A stretch of DNA of 5,956 bases. Source: Peptococcaceae bacterium (GTDB lineage: Bacteria > Bacillota > DSM-12270 > Thermacetogeniales > Thermacetogeniaceae). The notes under the pieces are model-generated. The model saw only the letters and a program-made list of their open reading frames with translations, was not told the DNA's origin and did not search any database. The translations under genes and the position numbers were made by a program. Positions within the stretch are counted from its first letter, which is position 1. Each line of letters starts with the position of its first letter. The stretch lies in the NCBI GenBank assembly GCA_003160265.1, contig PLQY01000119.1, positions 18,327-24,282 on the forward strand, in the 5' to 3' direction. Shown here piece after piece: positions 1-5,551 of this stretch.

Positions 1-29
1 AAGTGGGAGACTCCTTTGGGGACGAGTTG

Positions 30-61
30 GAGAGCCCCCATCCTCATGGACGGGGGCTCTC
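30..61 (-). terminator. GC-rich hairpin after echF, possible terminator or processing site
   Basis: A perfect 10-base-pair stem GAGAGCCCCC / GGGGGCTCTC (30-39 with 52-61) encloses a 12-base loop that can itself close three more pairs (41-43 with 48-50). It begins 27 bases after the echF stop. No T run follows on the minus strand (next bases CAACTCGTCC), nor a clear one on the plus strand, so it is not a standard intrinsic terminator. It may attenuate transcription, protect the 3' end of the ech mRNA, or be a weak terminator. Confidence 0.55.
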
Positions 62-88
62 TTGAGCGTTACCTTCACTCCAGGCCGG

Positions 89-469
89 TCACACCTCTTC
101 GACTGGGCACTCGCCGGCCTTTTCTTTTACCTCTTTGCCTCCCTTGGACTGGAAGACGATCTGCTCCCTCTTGTAGAAGGGCGTCCGCCACTTCGGCAGC
201 ACCTCTATGGCATTGCGGTTACAGGCGTCTGCGCAGACCTCGCAGATGATGCAGCGGTCAGGGTACAGGATCCACTGCTTCTTCTCCTTGACGATTTCGA
301 TGGCTACGGCCGGGCAACGCCGGGCGCAGTTGCCGCACCCGTCGCAGAGGCTCTCGTTCAATGCGATCTGTCCACGCGTCCTGGCGTGGGGCTCTCTCGG
401 CTTGACCGGATACATCAAGGTCGCCGGCCCCCCGAACAGGTTGCTGACAACTGTTGACAGCATGCTCAT
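89..469 (-). CDS. echF: Ech-type hydrogenase ferredoxin-like subunit F (2x[4Fe-4S])
   Basis: Polyferredoxin-type subunit (NuoI-like) that receives electrons from reduced ferredoxin, or gives them to it, and relays them to the EchC cluster. The 126-residue protein has two four-cysteine motifs: CDGCGNCARRCP (C42, C45, C48, C52) and CIICEVCADACN (C73, C76, C79, C83). The second ends in Asn where Pro is more common. The N-terminal 40 residues include a Pro/Arg-rich piece (YPVKPREPHARTRG) typical of NuoI/HycF-like subunits. The tail after about 105 is charged and carries one isolated cysteine (C120). Two ATGs are possible (469, 463); 469 is preferred because AAGGAGGT at 486-479 lies nine bases before it. 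This is the only gene in the operon not touching its predecessor (25-base gap). It is last, as in ech operons. Confidence 0.94.
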   Translation of the reverse strand: MSMLSTVVSNLFGGPATLMYPVKPREPHARTRGQIALNESLCDGCGNCARRCPAVAIEIVKEKKQWILYPDRCIICEVCADACNRNAIEVLPKWRTPFYKREQIVFQSKGGKEVKEKAGECPVEEV

Positions 470-475
470 TCCTAC

Positions 476-488
476 TCCACCTCCTTTT
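476..488 (-). promoter_or_regulatory. Ribosome binding site deciding the echF start
   Basis: AAAAGGAGGTGGA in the 25-base echE-echF gap is a near-perfect Shine-Dalgarno sequence. Its spacing favours the ATG at 469 over the one two codons later at 463. Confidence 0.85.
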
Positions 489-494
489 AACCTT

Positions 495-1577
495 CTACCG
501 CTCGGTGCAACTGATGCACGGGTCGATCGAGAGCACGATGATCGCCACGTCCGCCATCTCGCACCCGGGCAGCATCACCAGCAGCGACGGGATGTTGGCA
601 TAAGTCGGTGTCCGCACCCGGAGGCGCTCCAGGTTGCGGGTGCCGTTGCCCTTGGCGTAGTAGAAGAGCTCGCCGCGGGGCTGCTCTATTCTGGTTGCAG
701 CCTCGTTAGCAGGGGGGCTACCCTTCGGCTTGGCGGCAATATCGCCCTCCGGCATCTTGGCGAAGGCCTCAAGCTGCAGGTCGATCGCCTGGAGCAGTTC
801 CCCGCACCTGACTGCCACACGGGAGTATGTGTCGCCACCGGGGGCGGTAATCGGCTCGAAGGAGAGGTCGCCGTATGCCCAGTAGCCGAGTTGGCGGCAG
901 TCCTCCTTGACGCCGCTCGCTCTCAGGTGCGGCCCGCAACAACCCAAGGCGATCGCCTGGTCGTAGGAGAGAACGCCCTTGCCGACCGTCCTGGCCTTGA
1001 CGGTGTAGTCGTTGACCAGCACGTTGTTGAGGGCCTCCGCCTCCTTGCGGACATCCTTCAGAACCTCGATGCAGTGCTTCTTCTGATCGTCGTCGATATC
1101 CCGGCGCACCCCGCCGACGACGGCGACGGATTGGGTGACGCGGTGCCCGGCGGTCATCTCCAGGATGTCGAGCACCTTCTCCCGGATGCGCCAGTACTGC
1201 ATGAACATGCTCTCAAAACCAAGAGCATCGACCGCTAACCCCAGCCACAGCAGGTGGCTGTGCGTTCTGCTCATCTCAGCCCAGATGGTGCGCAGATACT
1301 TGGCGCGCGGTGGGATCTCCAGCGGCCACAGCTTCTCTACCACGTCGCAGTAGGTCATGCCGTGGATGGCGCTGCAGATGCCGCAGATGCGCTCGCAGAG
1401 GTAGATGTTCTTGGGGTACTCGTTCAGTTCGCACGCCTTTTCAATGCCCCGGTGTCCGTAGCCGATAGCCGGCAGGACGTCTACGACCTTCTCGTCCTCC
1501 AGCGTCAACTTCAACTGGATCGGTTCCGGGAGCACCGGGTGTTGCGGGCCAAATGGCGTTATCGTACGCGGTGCCAT
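495..1577 (-). CDS. echE: Ech-type [NiFe] hydrogenase large subunit E (NuoD-like)
   Basis: Catalytic subunit that binds the NiFe(CN)2CO centre and interconverts H+ and H2. The 360-residue protein begins with the NuoD-like FGPQHPVLPEP and has both nickel-binding motifs: the N-terminal RICGIC with C65 and C68 (followed by SAIH), and the C-terminal DPCISC with C354 and C357. Other family segments are GYGHRGIEK (39-47), EMSRTHSHLLWLG (101-113), GPHLRASG (215-222) and PRGELFYYAKGNG (300-312). The protein stops three residues after C357 (CTER-stop). This is exactly where maturation proteases cut other NiFe large subunits, so no removable C-terminal extension is encoded. The start is the ATG directly after the echD TAA, with AAGGGGGG upstream. 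Nickel insertion would still need Hyp proteins, which are not in the window. Confidence 0.96.
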   Translation of the reverse strand: MAPRTITPFGPQHPVLPEPIQLKLTLEDEKVVDVLPAIGYGHRGIEKACELNEYPKNIYLCERICGICSAIHGMTYCDVVEKLWPLEIPPRAKYLRTIWAEMSRTHSHLLWLGLAVDALGFESMFMQYWRIREKVLDILEMTAGHRVTQSVAVVGGVRRDIDDDQKKHCIEVLKDVRKEAEALNNVLVNDYTVKARTVGKGVLSYDQAIALGCCGPHLRASGVKEDCRQLGYWAYGDLSFEPITAPGGDTYSRVAVRCGELLQAIDLQLEAFAKMPEGDIAAKPKGSPPANEAATRIEQPRGELFYYAKGNGTRNLERLRVRTPTYANIPSLLVMLPGCEMADVAIIVLSIDPCISCTER

Positions 1578-1964
1578 TTATTTGCCCCCCTTCTGCGCGG
1601 CAGCCTTCTGATCCTCGGACTTCAACATCGGCAGCACAGGGCTGTCCTGCGCCAGCATCATGTGGCCGCCGAAATCGATGGCAAGATCCTTCACTTTCAG
1701 TCCAAACAGCTCTTTCATCTCGTTCTCGATCAGCACGGCGGTCAGGTAGATGCCGGTCATGCTGGGCACTTCCTCGCCCTTGCCGACCACAAACCGCAGG
1801 GCCGACATATCCATCCCGGGGCTGGCGTTGAAGTAGTAGGTAACCTCCAGCTTATCGCCCAGGTCGTTGCAGGAACCAGTCACGAACTTTGCCTTGGAGT
1901 CGGCGTACTTCTTCACTTCTGCAAGCAGTTGGTCTTTGCTGATCTCTTTCAGCTTGTCGATCAT
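1578..1964 (-). CDS. echD: Ech-type hydrogenase subunit D (NuoC-like)
   Basis: Small soluble subunit of the complex I 30-kDa/NuoC family, a structural connector next to the large subunit with no cofactor of its own. The 128-residue protein contains the family hallmark ENEMKELFGLKVKD (80-93), matching the ERE..DLFG pattern of NuoC/HycE N-terminal domains, followed by IDFGGHMML (96-104). This is short compared with NuoC, which is usual for Ech and CooU-type subunits. The last 14 residues are Lys/Ala/Gln-rich and probably disordered. No cysteine pattern is present (one Cys, C32). It overlaps echC by four bases (ATGA), is preceded by GGGGGTGG as ribosome site, and its TAA directly abuts the echE ATG. 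Sequence divergence is high in this family, so position and the LFGL motif carry much of the assignment. Confidence 0.9.
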   Translation of the reverse strand: MIDKLKEISKDQLLAEVKKYADSKAKFVTGSCNDLGDKLEVTYYFNASPGMDMSALRFVVGKGEEVPSMTGIYLTAVLIENEMKELFGLKVKDLAIDFGGHMMLAQDSPVLPMLKSEDQKAAAQKGGK

Positions 1965-2398
1965 AATGCCACCCCCTGCAGTTTGGCCAACTTCTGCAGC
2001 GCCATCACAACCCCGTCGATGATCGCCTCGGGGCGGGCTGCACAGCCAGGTACATAGACGTCTACCGGGACTACCTTGTCCACACCGCCGAGTACGTTGT
2101 AGCAGTTGTGGAAGACCCCGCCCGAGATGGAGCAGGTGCCTACCGCGATCACCATCTTGGGGTCCGCAATCTGATCGTACAGGTTCTTCAGCACCCTGGC
2201 GGTCCTTCTGTTCACCGGCCCGGTGACGACGAGCACGTCAGTATGCTTCGGATTGCCCATGTTGACGATGCCGAAGCGTTCTATGTCGTAAAGGGGGGTT
2301 AGGCTGGCCAGCACTTCGATGTCGCAGCCGTTGCAGGAACTGTTGTCAAAGTGCATGATCCATGGCGATTTCAATCGCGAAGTTGCAATGATCCCCAT
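1961..2398 (-). CDS. echC: Ech-type hydrogenase small subunit C (NuoB-like, one [4Fe-4S])
   Basis: Small electron-transfer subunit of the hydrogenase, homologous to NuoB and to the small subunit of [NiFe] hydrogenases. It carries the proximal [4Fe-4S] cluster that passes electrons to the NiFe site in EchE. The 145-residue protein has the four expected ligands: C22 and C25 (NSSCNGCDIE), C89 (AVGTCSISGG) and C119 (VPGCAARPEA). It has no medial or distal cluster domain and no Tat signal, as usual for group 4 enzymes, so it faces the cytoplasm. C99 is an additional cysteine not needed for the cluster. It starts directly after the echB TAG; the ribosome site AAGGGGGTG lies inside the echB end. Its TGA overlaps the echD start by four bases (ATGA), a coupling arrangement. 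Confidence 0.95.
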   Translation of the reverse strand: MGIIATSRLKSPWIMHFDNSSCNGCDIEVLASLTPLYDIERFGIVNMGNPKHTDVLVVTGPVNRRTARVLKNLYDQIADPKMVIAVGTCSISGGVFHNCYNVLGGVDKVVPVDVYVPGCAARPEAIIDGVVMALQKLAKLQGVAL

Positions 2399-3268
2399 CT
2401 AAGACACCCCCTTAAAAGCAGCAAATACCCAGAACCAGATCAGGTTCAGGATGCACAGTGTTACGCCCACCGACCAGACGAACCGCACCATCCAGCCCAC
2501 GGTCATACGGGCGGTGATGTTGTCGACGAACAACTCCAGAACGTAGGCCGCCAGGGCGATGATGATGCCCACCCAGAGCGGGTTGGCCACGAAGAGGGAT
2601 ACGATACCGAGCACCAGCACGATCTCGTACCACTCAGTGAGCTCGATCAGGGCGTAGTAGGGGCCTGAGTACTCGGTCATGATCCCCTTGACCAGTTCTT
2701 GGTGAGCATGGTGCGAGGTCGACAGGTCGAACGGGGACTTGCGGAGCTTGATGGTCAGGATCACCAGCAGGGCGATGAAGATCGGCCACAGACGGGATAT
2801 CAGCGGTGTCGGGCTGGCGTAGATCTGGCTGATCAGGAAGCTGCCGTTCTGAGCGTAAACACCGAGCGCCAGGAACAGCAGCACCGGCTCGTAGGCCAGC
2901 ATCTGCATCAGCTCGCGGTTCGCTCCGAGGTGGCTGTAAGGCGACCGGGAACTGAAACCACCGAGGGCGAAGCACACGCCGGCGAAGCCGAGGATGAACA
3001 TCATCAGCAGGATGTCGAGCCTCAGCACCAGGAACAGCAGGGCGGTGATCATCAACACCAGGTAGGCGTAGATCCACATCAACTGCAGCCTGCTGGCGGC
3101 GATCTTGGACTTGCCGAGCAGCTTGAAGAAGTCGTAGAACGGCTGAAGAATCGGGGGGCCGAAGCGTCCCTGCAACCGCGCCGTGATCCTCCGGTCAATC
3201 CCGGCCAGGAAGCCACCGATGAACGGGGCTACGATCACCGTAACGATGGCGATAATCCATGCATTCAT
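2399..3268 (-). CDS. echB: Ech-type hydrogenase membrane subunit B (NuoH-like)
   Basis: Integral membrane subunit of the respiratory complex I 49-kDa/NuoH lineage that anchors the soluble hydrogenase arm to the membrane and links it to the ion channel. The 289-residue protein has several hydrophobic helices and the family motifs: GRFGPPILQPFYDFFKLLGK (34-53) in the first cytoplasmic loop, GANRELMQMLAYEP (115-128), and the loop SPFDL...HQELVKGIMTEYSGPYYAL (178-207) with acidic residues E191, E199, E209 and E212, matching the NuoH APFDLPEAE...EYSG pattern. The start was placed at 3268: AGGAGGTG lies at 3283-3276 with suitable spacing, and the ATG overlaps the echA stop by one base (TAATG). A longer frame opening at 3346 would overlap the echA tail by 79 bases and its first 26 residues do not look like a membrane protein. 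The stop TAG is followed directly by the echC ATG. Confidence 0.94.
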   Translation of the reverse strand: MNAWIIAIVTVIVAPFIGGFLAGIDRRITARLQGRFGPPILQPFYDFFKLLGKSKIAASRLQLMWIYAYLVLMITALLFLVLRLDILLMMFILGFAGVCFALGGFSSRSPYSHLGANRELMQMLAYEPVLLFLALGVYAQNGSFLISQIYASPTPLISRLWPIFIALLVILTIKLRKSPFDLSTSHHAHQELVKGIMTEYSGPYYALIELTEWYEIVLVLGIVSLFVANPLWVGIIIALAAYVLELFVDNITARMTVGWMVRFVWSVGVTLCILNLIWFWVFAAFKGVS

Positions 3269-5253
3269 TATAGAGCACCTCCTATCGCCAGGAGCGCCAC
3301 AGCGAACATAATCACCATCAGGACGATGGACAGCGTGTAGGTCCACGGATTCAAGGCCGCTTCACCCAGGACGCCCTGGAAGTAGTAGCCGCCGAGTTGC
3401 ACCTTCGTCTTGACATCGGCAGTGGAATACCACTCGTCGGTATCCGTCCCGCCGGCCTGCTCGCCGCACATGTACACCGGACGAAGTTCACCCGGCTTGA
3501 TGGCGACAAAGATGAACGGGATCAGCACGGCAATGGCGAACACTATGAACAACGGCCAGACCGGATAGTTTCCTACCGCAAAGTTCGCCGTCGAGGAGAC
3601 AGCAGAAACGCCGTTGACAGTAAGACCCCATCCCTGGACGGCCAAAGCCTGCCCGGAGGAGATCACGTCGGCCACGGCATTCTGGACTAATCCCGTGTAG
3701 ACAGAGGCCACGCCGATACCCACACCGAAGATGCCCAGCACGAGCAACCACAGCGGCACGGTGTAGCTGAGCGACAGGCTCTCGATCTTGCTGCCCAGCT
3801 TCGGCAATACCTGCAACAGGCGCCCGAGCCACTTCGCCCAGAAGACGATGCCAGCGGCGCTGGCGATCACAAACAGCCATGCGGCCAGCGGAATCACGGA
3901 GGCGGACTCCAGGGCCATCCACTTGCCCAGCAGCATGCCGAACGGCGGTAGGAACATGGACAGCATGCCGATGGCGGTGATGGTGGTGATCATCGGCGCC
4001 TTGGCCGCCAGGCCCTCCATGTCCTCGATCTCCCGGCTCCAGATGACGTGCTCGATGGTGCCGGCGCAGAGGAACATGAGGCCCTTAGAGACAGCGTGGA
4101 AGATGATCAACAGGATCGCCGCCGTGATGGCCAGCGGGGTGTTGATCCCGGCGCAGGCGATGATCAGGCCGAGGTTGGCGATGGTCGAGTAGGCCAGCAC
4201 CCGCTTGCCCGTGGTCTGGCTGATCGCCAGCCCGGAGGCAGCCATGAAGGTGAAGGCGCCCACCAGCGCAATCATAACCGACAGCCTCGTTCCGGCAAAG
4301 GCCGGGGCCAGGCGGAGCACCAGGTAGACACCGGCTTTGACCATGGTGCTGGAATGGAGCAGGGCGGAGACCGGAGTCGGCGCCACCATCGCTCCCAGCA
4401 GCCAGGACTGGAACGGCAGTTGGGCAGCCTTGATCATAGCGGTGAAACACATCAGAGCCACCGGCAGCAACAGCACGGCAGAAGCGACGCCGCCGGAGAG
4501 GATGCCGTTGAGGGACATCGGAACATCCTTTGCAAACAGGATGATCATGGCAATGATCAGGGCAGTGCCGCCGATAGAGTTCATCCACAGCGCCCTTGCC
4601 GCATTGCCGATCGCTTCCTTGGTCAGGTCATGAGCGATCAACTGGAAGCAGATCAGCGTGGTCAATTCCCAGAAGAAGTACAGGTAGATCAGGTTATTGG
4701 CGAAGACGAGTCCGTTCATGGCGCCCAGGAACAGCACCAGCCAGAAGAGGAAGCGGGACTGCCGCGACTTCTCCAGGTGCTGATGGTGCTCATGGTCGTA
4801 CATGTAACGAATGGCGAAGACACAGATCAACGAACCGACGATGGAGATCACCAAGGTCATCACGATCGCCAGGTGGTCGACCACGAAGGTCGGGTTGACA
4901 TTCGCCAGAGCAGCGCTGCCGCCCATCCCGAACTCAAGCCACGCCAGCGGAATGATCTGGGTCAGGGCAAAAATCAGGACGAGCCAGTTCTTGAGCGAAA
5001 TACCGACGTAGATGTAGAACAGCAGGATCAGATAATCGAGTACCGTGACTACCATGTTCCACATCTGAGCGTTTGCCGGCGAGAACGTGTCTTTGCCATG
5101 CAACAGGAACAGGATGCTGTTGACGATCAGTGCGATTGCCGCCAGGATGACGATCACGCCTCTTACATGGTATTGGCGGATGATGTAGACCAGGACGGCC
5201 GCCACTACCGGAAGCAGAATCGCTACTGCCATCATCCAGTTGTAAGGCAGCAT
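3268..5253 (-). CDS. echA: Ech-type hydrogenase membrane subunit A (NuoL/antiporter-like)
   Basis: Large integral membrane subunit of the energy-converting [NiFe] hydrogenase, related to NuoL/NuoM and Mrp antiporter subunits and thought to carry the ion-translocation channel. The 661-residue protein is almost entirely hydrophobic helices. It shows the proton_antipo_M core: FFWELTTL with the channel glutamate E196, MIKAAQLPFQSWL with K275, SALLHSSTMVKAG with H300 and K306, TTGKRVLAYSTIANLGL with K350, FHAVSKGLMFL with H386 and K390, and a late-helix lysine K444. A His-rich loop (YDHEHHQH, about 152-159) precedes the core. A hydrophilic segment (about 587-635) precedes one last helix. It is far shorter than CooM-type proteins and lacks an obvious long lateral helix. 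The start at 5253 is supported by GGGAGGG nine bases upstream. It is the first gene of the operon, and its TAA overlaps the echB ATG by one base. Subunit family is certain; the ion moved (H+ or Na+) cannot be told. Confidence 0.93.
   Translation of the reverse strand: MLPYNWMMAVAILLPVVAAVLVYIIRQYHVRGVIVILAAIALIVNSILFLLHGKDTFSPANAQMWNMVVTVLDYLILLFYIYVGISLKNWLVLIFALTQIIPLAWLEFGMGGSAALANVNPTFVVDHLAIVMTLVISIVGSLICVFAIRYMYDHEHHQHLEKSRQSRFLFWLVLFLGAMNGLVFANNLIYLYFFWELTTLICFQLIAHDLTKEAIGNAARALWMNSIGGTALIIAMIILFAKDVPMSLNGILSGGVASAVLLLPVALMCFTAMIKAAQLPFQSWLLGAMVAPTPVSALLHSSTMVKAGVYLVLRLAPAFAGTRLSVMIALVGAFTFMAASGLAISQTTGKRVLAYSTIANLGLIIACAGINTPLAITAAILLIIFHAVSKGLMFLCAGTIEHVIWSREIEDMEGLAAKAPMITTITAIGMLSMFLPPFGMLLGKWMALESASVIPLAAWLFVIASAAGIVFWAKWLGRLLQVLPKLGSKIESLSLSYTVPLWLLVLGIFGVGIGVASVYTGLVQNAVADVISSGQALAVQGWGLTVNGVSAVSSTANFAVGNYPVWPLFIVFAIAVLIPFIFVAIKPGELRPVYMCGEQAGGTDTDEWYSTADVKTKVQLGGYYFQGVLGEAALNPWTYTLSIVLMVIMFAVALLAIGGAL
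3276..3283 (-). promoter_or_regulatory. Ribosome binding site deciding the echB start
   Basis: AGGAGGTG lies within the last echA codons, eight to nine bases before the ATG at 3268. It rules against the longer frame opening at 3346 and sets EchB at 289 residues. Confidence 0.88.
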
Positions 5254-5474
5254 GTATTCTTCCCTCCCTTAAAACCTTTAATCTTTACTACCCACTCACA
5301 AAACCTACGCTCACGCTTACCCCTTTAACACACTTATGCTTGTCTCTAACGGTCCACCTCCTCATATGCCCTGTCCACCCCTACTGCAGCAGGGAGCAGC
5401 AAAAAACACAACAAATAAACTCCTTGTAACAATTCTATTTCTGTTTTTTTTGCAAAATTCCTTCACTGGGCACG
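5254..5474 (-). promoter_or_regulatory. AT-rich leader and probable promoter region of the ech operon
   Basis: About 220 bp between the leuS terminator and echA holds no convincing gene. Its upstream half (5401-5474) is strongly AT-rich compared with the flanking genes and is the likely promoter zone. It contains the 10-base palindrome TTTTGCAAAA (5448-5457), a possible -10 hexamer TAGAAT (5437-5432) without a good -35 partner, and TTGTTACAA. Further downstream are a small hairpin CCCTGC-TGCA-GTAGGG (5394-5379, one G-U pair) and the direct repeat GGTGGAC at 5379-5373 and 5358-5352, whose copies start 21 bases apart. The second copy overlaps an AGGAGGT with no start codon at usable distance. 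The true echA ribosome site is GGGAGGG at 5268-5262, nine bases before the ATG. No named operator (CooA, FNR or Rex type) could be matched, so the exact promoter is not assigned. Confidence 0.4.
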
Positions 5475-5505
5475 AAAAAAATCTCCCGCCTTTCAAAGAC
5501 GGGAA
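5475..5505 (-). terminator. Rho-independent terminator of leuS
   Basis: On the minus strand a stem TCCCGTC / GGCGGGA (7 pairs, one of them G-U) encloses a 7-base loop TTTGAAA. Two bases later comes a run of seven T residues (5481-5475). It starts about 47 bases after the leuS stop codon, the expected place and orientation to end the leuS transcript and separate it from the ech operon. Confidence 0.88.
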
Positions 5506-5551
5506 CCCTCGTTGCTAACATAATCCTTGATCCGGTCTAACCTTCTCCACA

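Noticed and set aside
207..1238. Plus-strand open frame (343 codons) opposite echE and echF
   Set aside because: It spans two clear minus-strand genes, shows no recognisable motif, and is explained by GC-rich codon bias.
1254..2057. Plus-strand open frame (267 codons) opposite echC, echD and echE
   Set aside because: It crosses three gene junctions of the real operon and has no family features.
3269..3346. Upstream extension of echB to an ATG at 3346
   Set aside because: It would add 26 hydrophilic residues unlike NuoH N-termini and overlap echA by 79 bases. The start at 3268 has an excellent ribosome site.
89..5253. CO-linked CooMKLXUH hydrogenase or formate hydrogenlyase
   Set aside because: The ferredoxin-like gene is last rather than after the small subunit, EchA is 661 residues rather than CooM-sized, and no CODH or formate dehydrogenase gene is seen.
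4048..5328. Long plus-strand open frame (426 codons) opposite echA
   Set aside because: Its translation is a low-complexity Gln/Asp/Gly/Arg/His mix with no domain, as expected from the antisense of a hydrophobic GC-rich gene. The minus-strand EchA is unmistakable.
5288..5365. 25-codon minus-strand ORF in the echA leader
   Set aside because: It has only a weak GGGGTGG upstream, a Lys/Val/Ser composition without a regulatory codon run, and no comparison to support it. It could be a leader peptide but there is no evidence.
5336..5518. 60-codon plus-strand ORF in the leuS-echA gap
   Set aside because: It runs through the leuS terminator and AT-rich spacer, lacks a convincing ribosome site, and has no domain.
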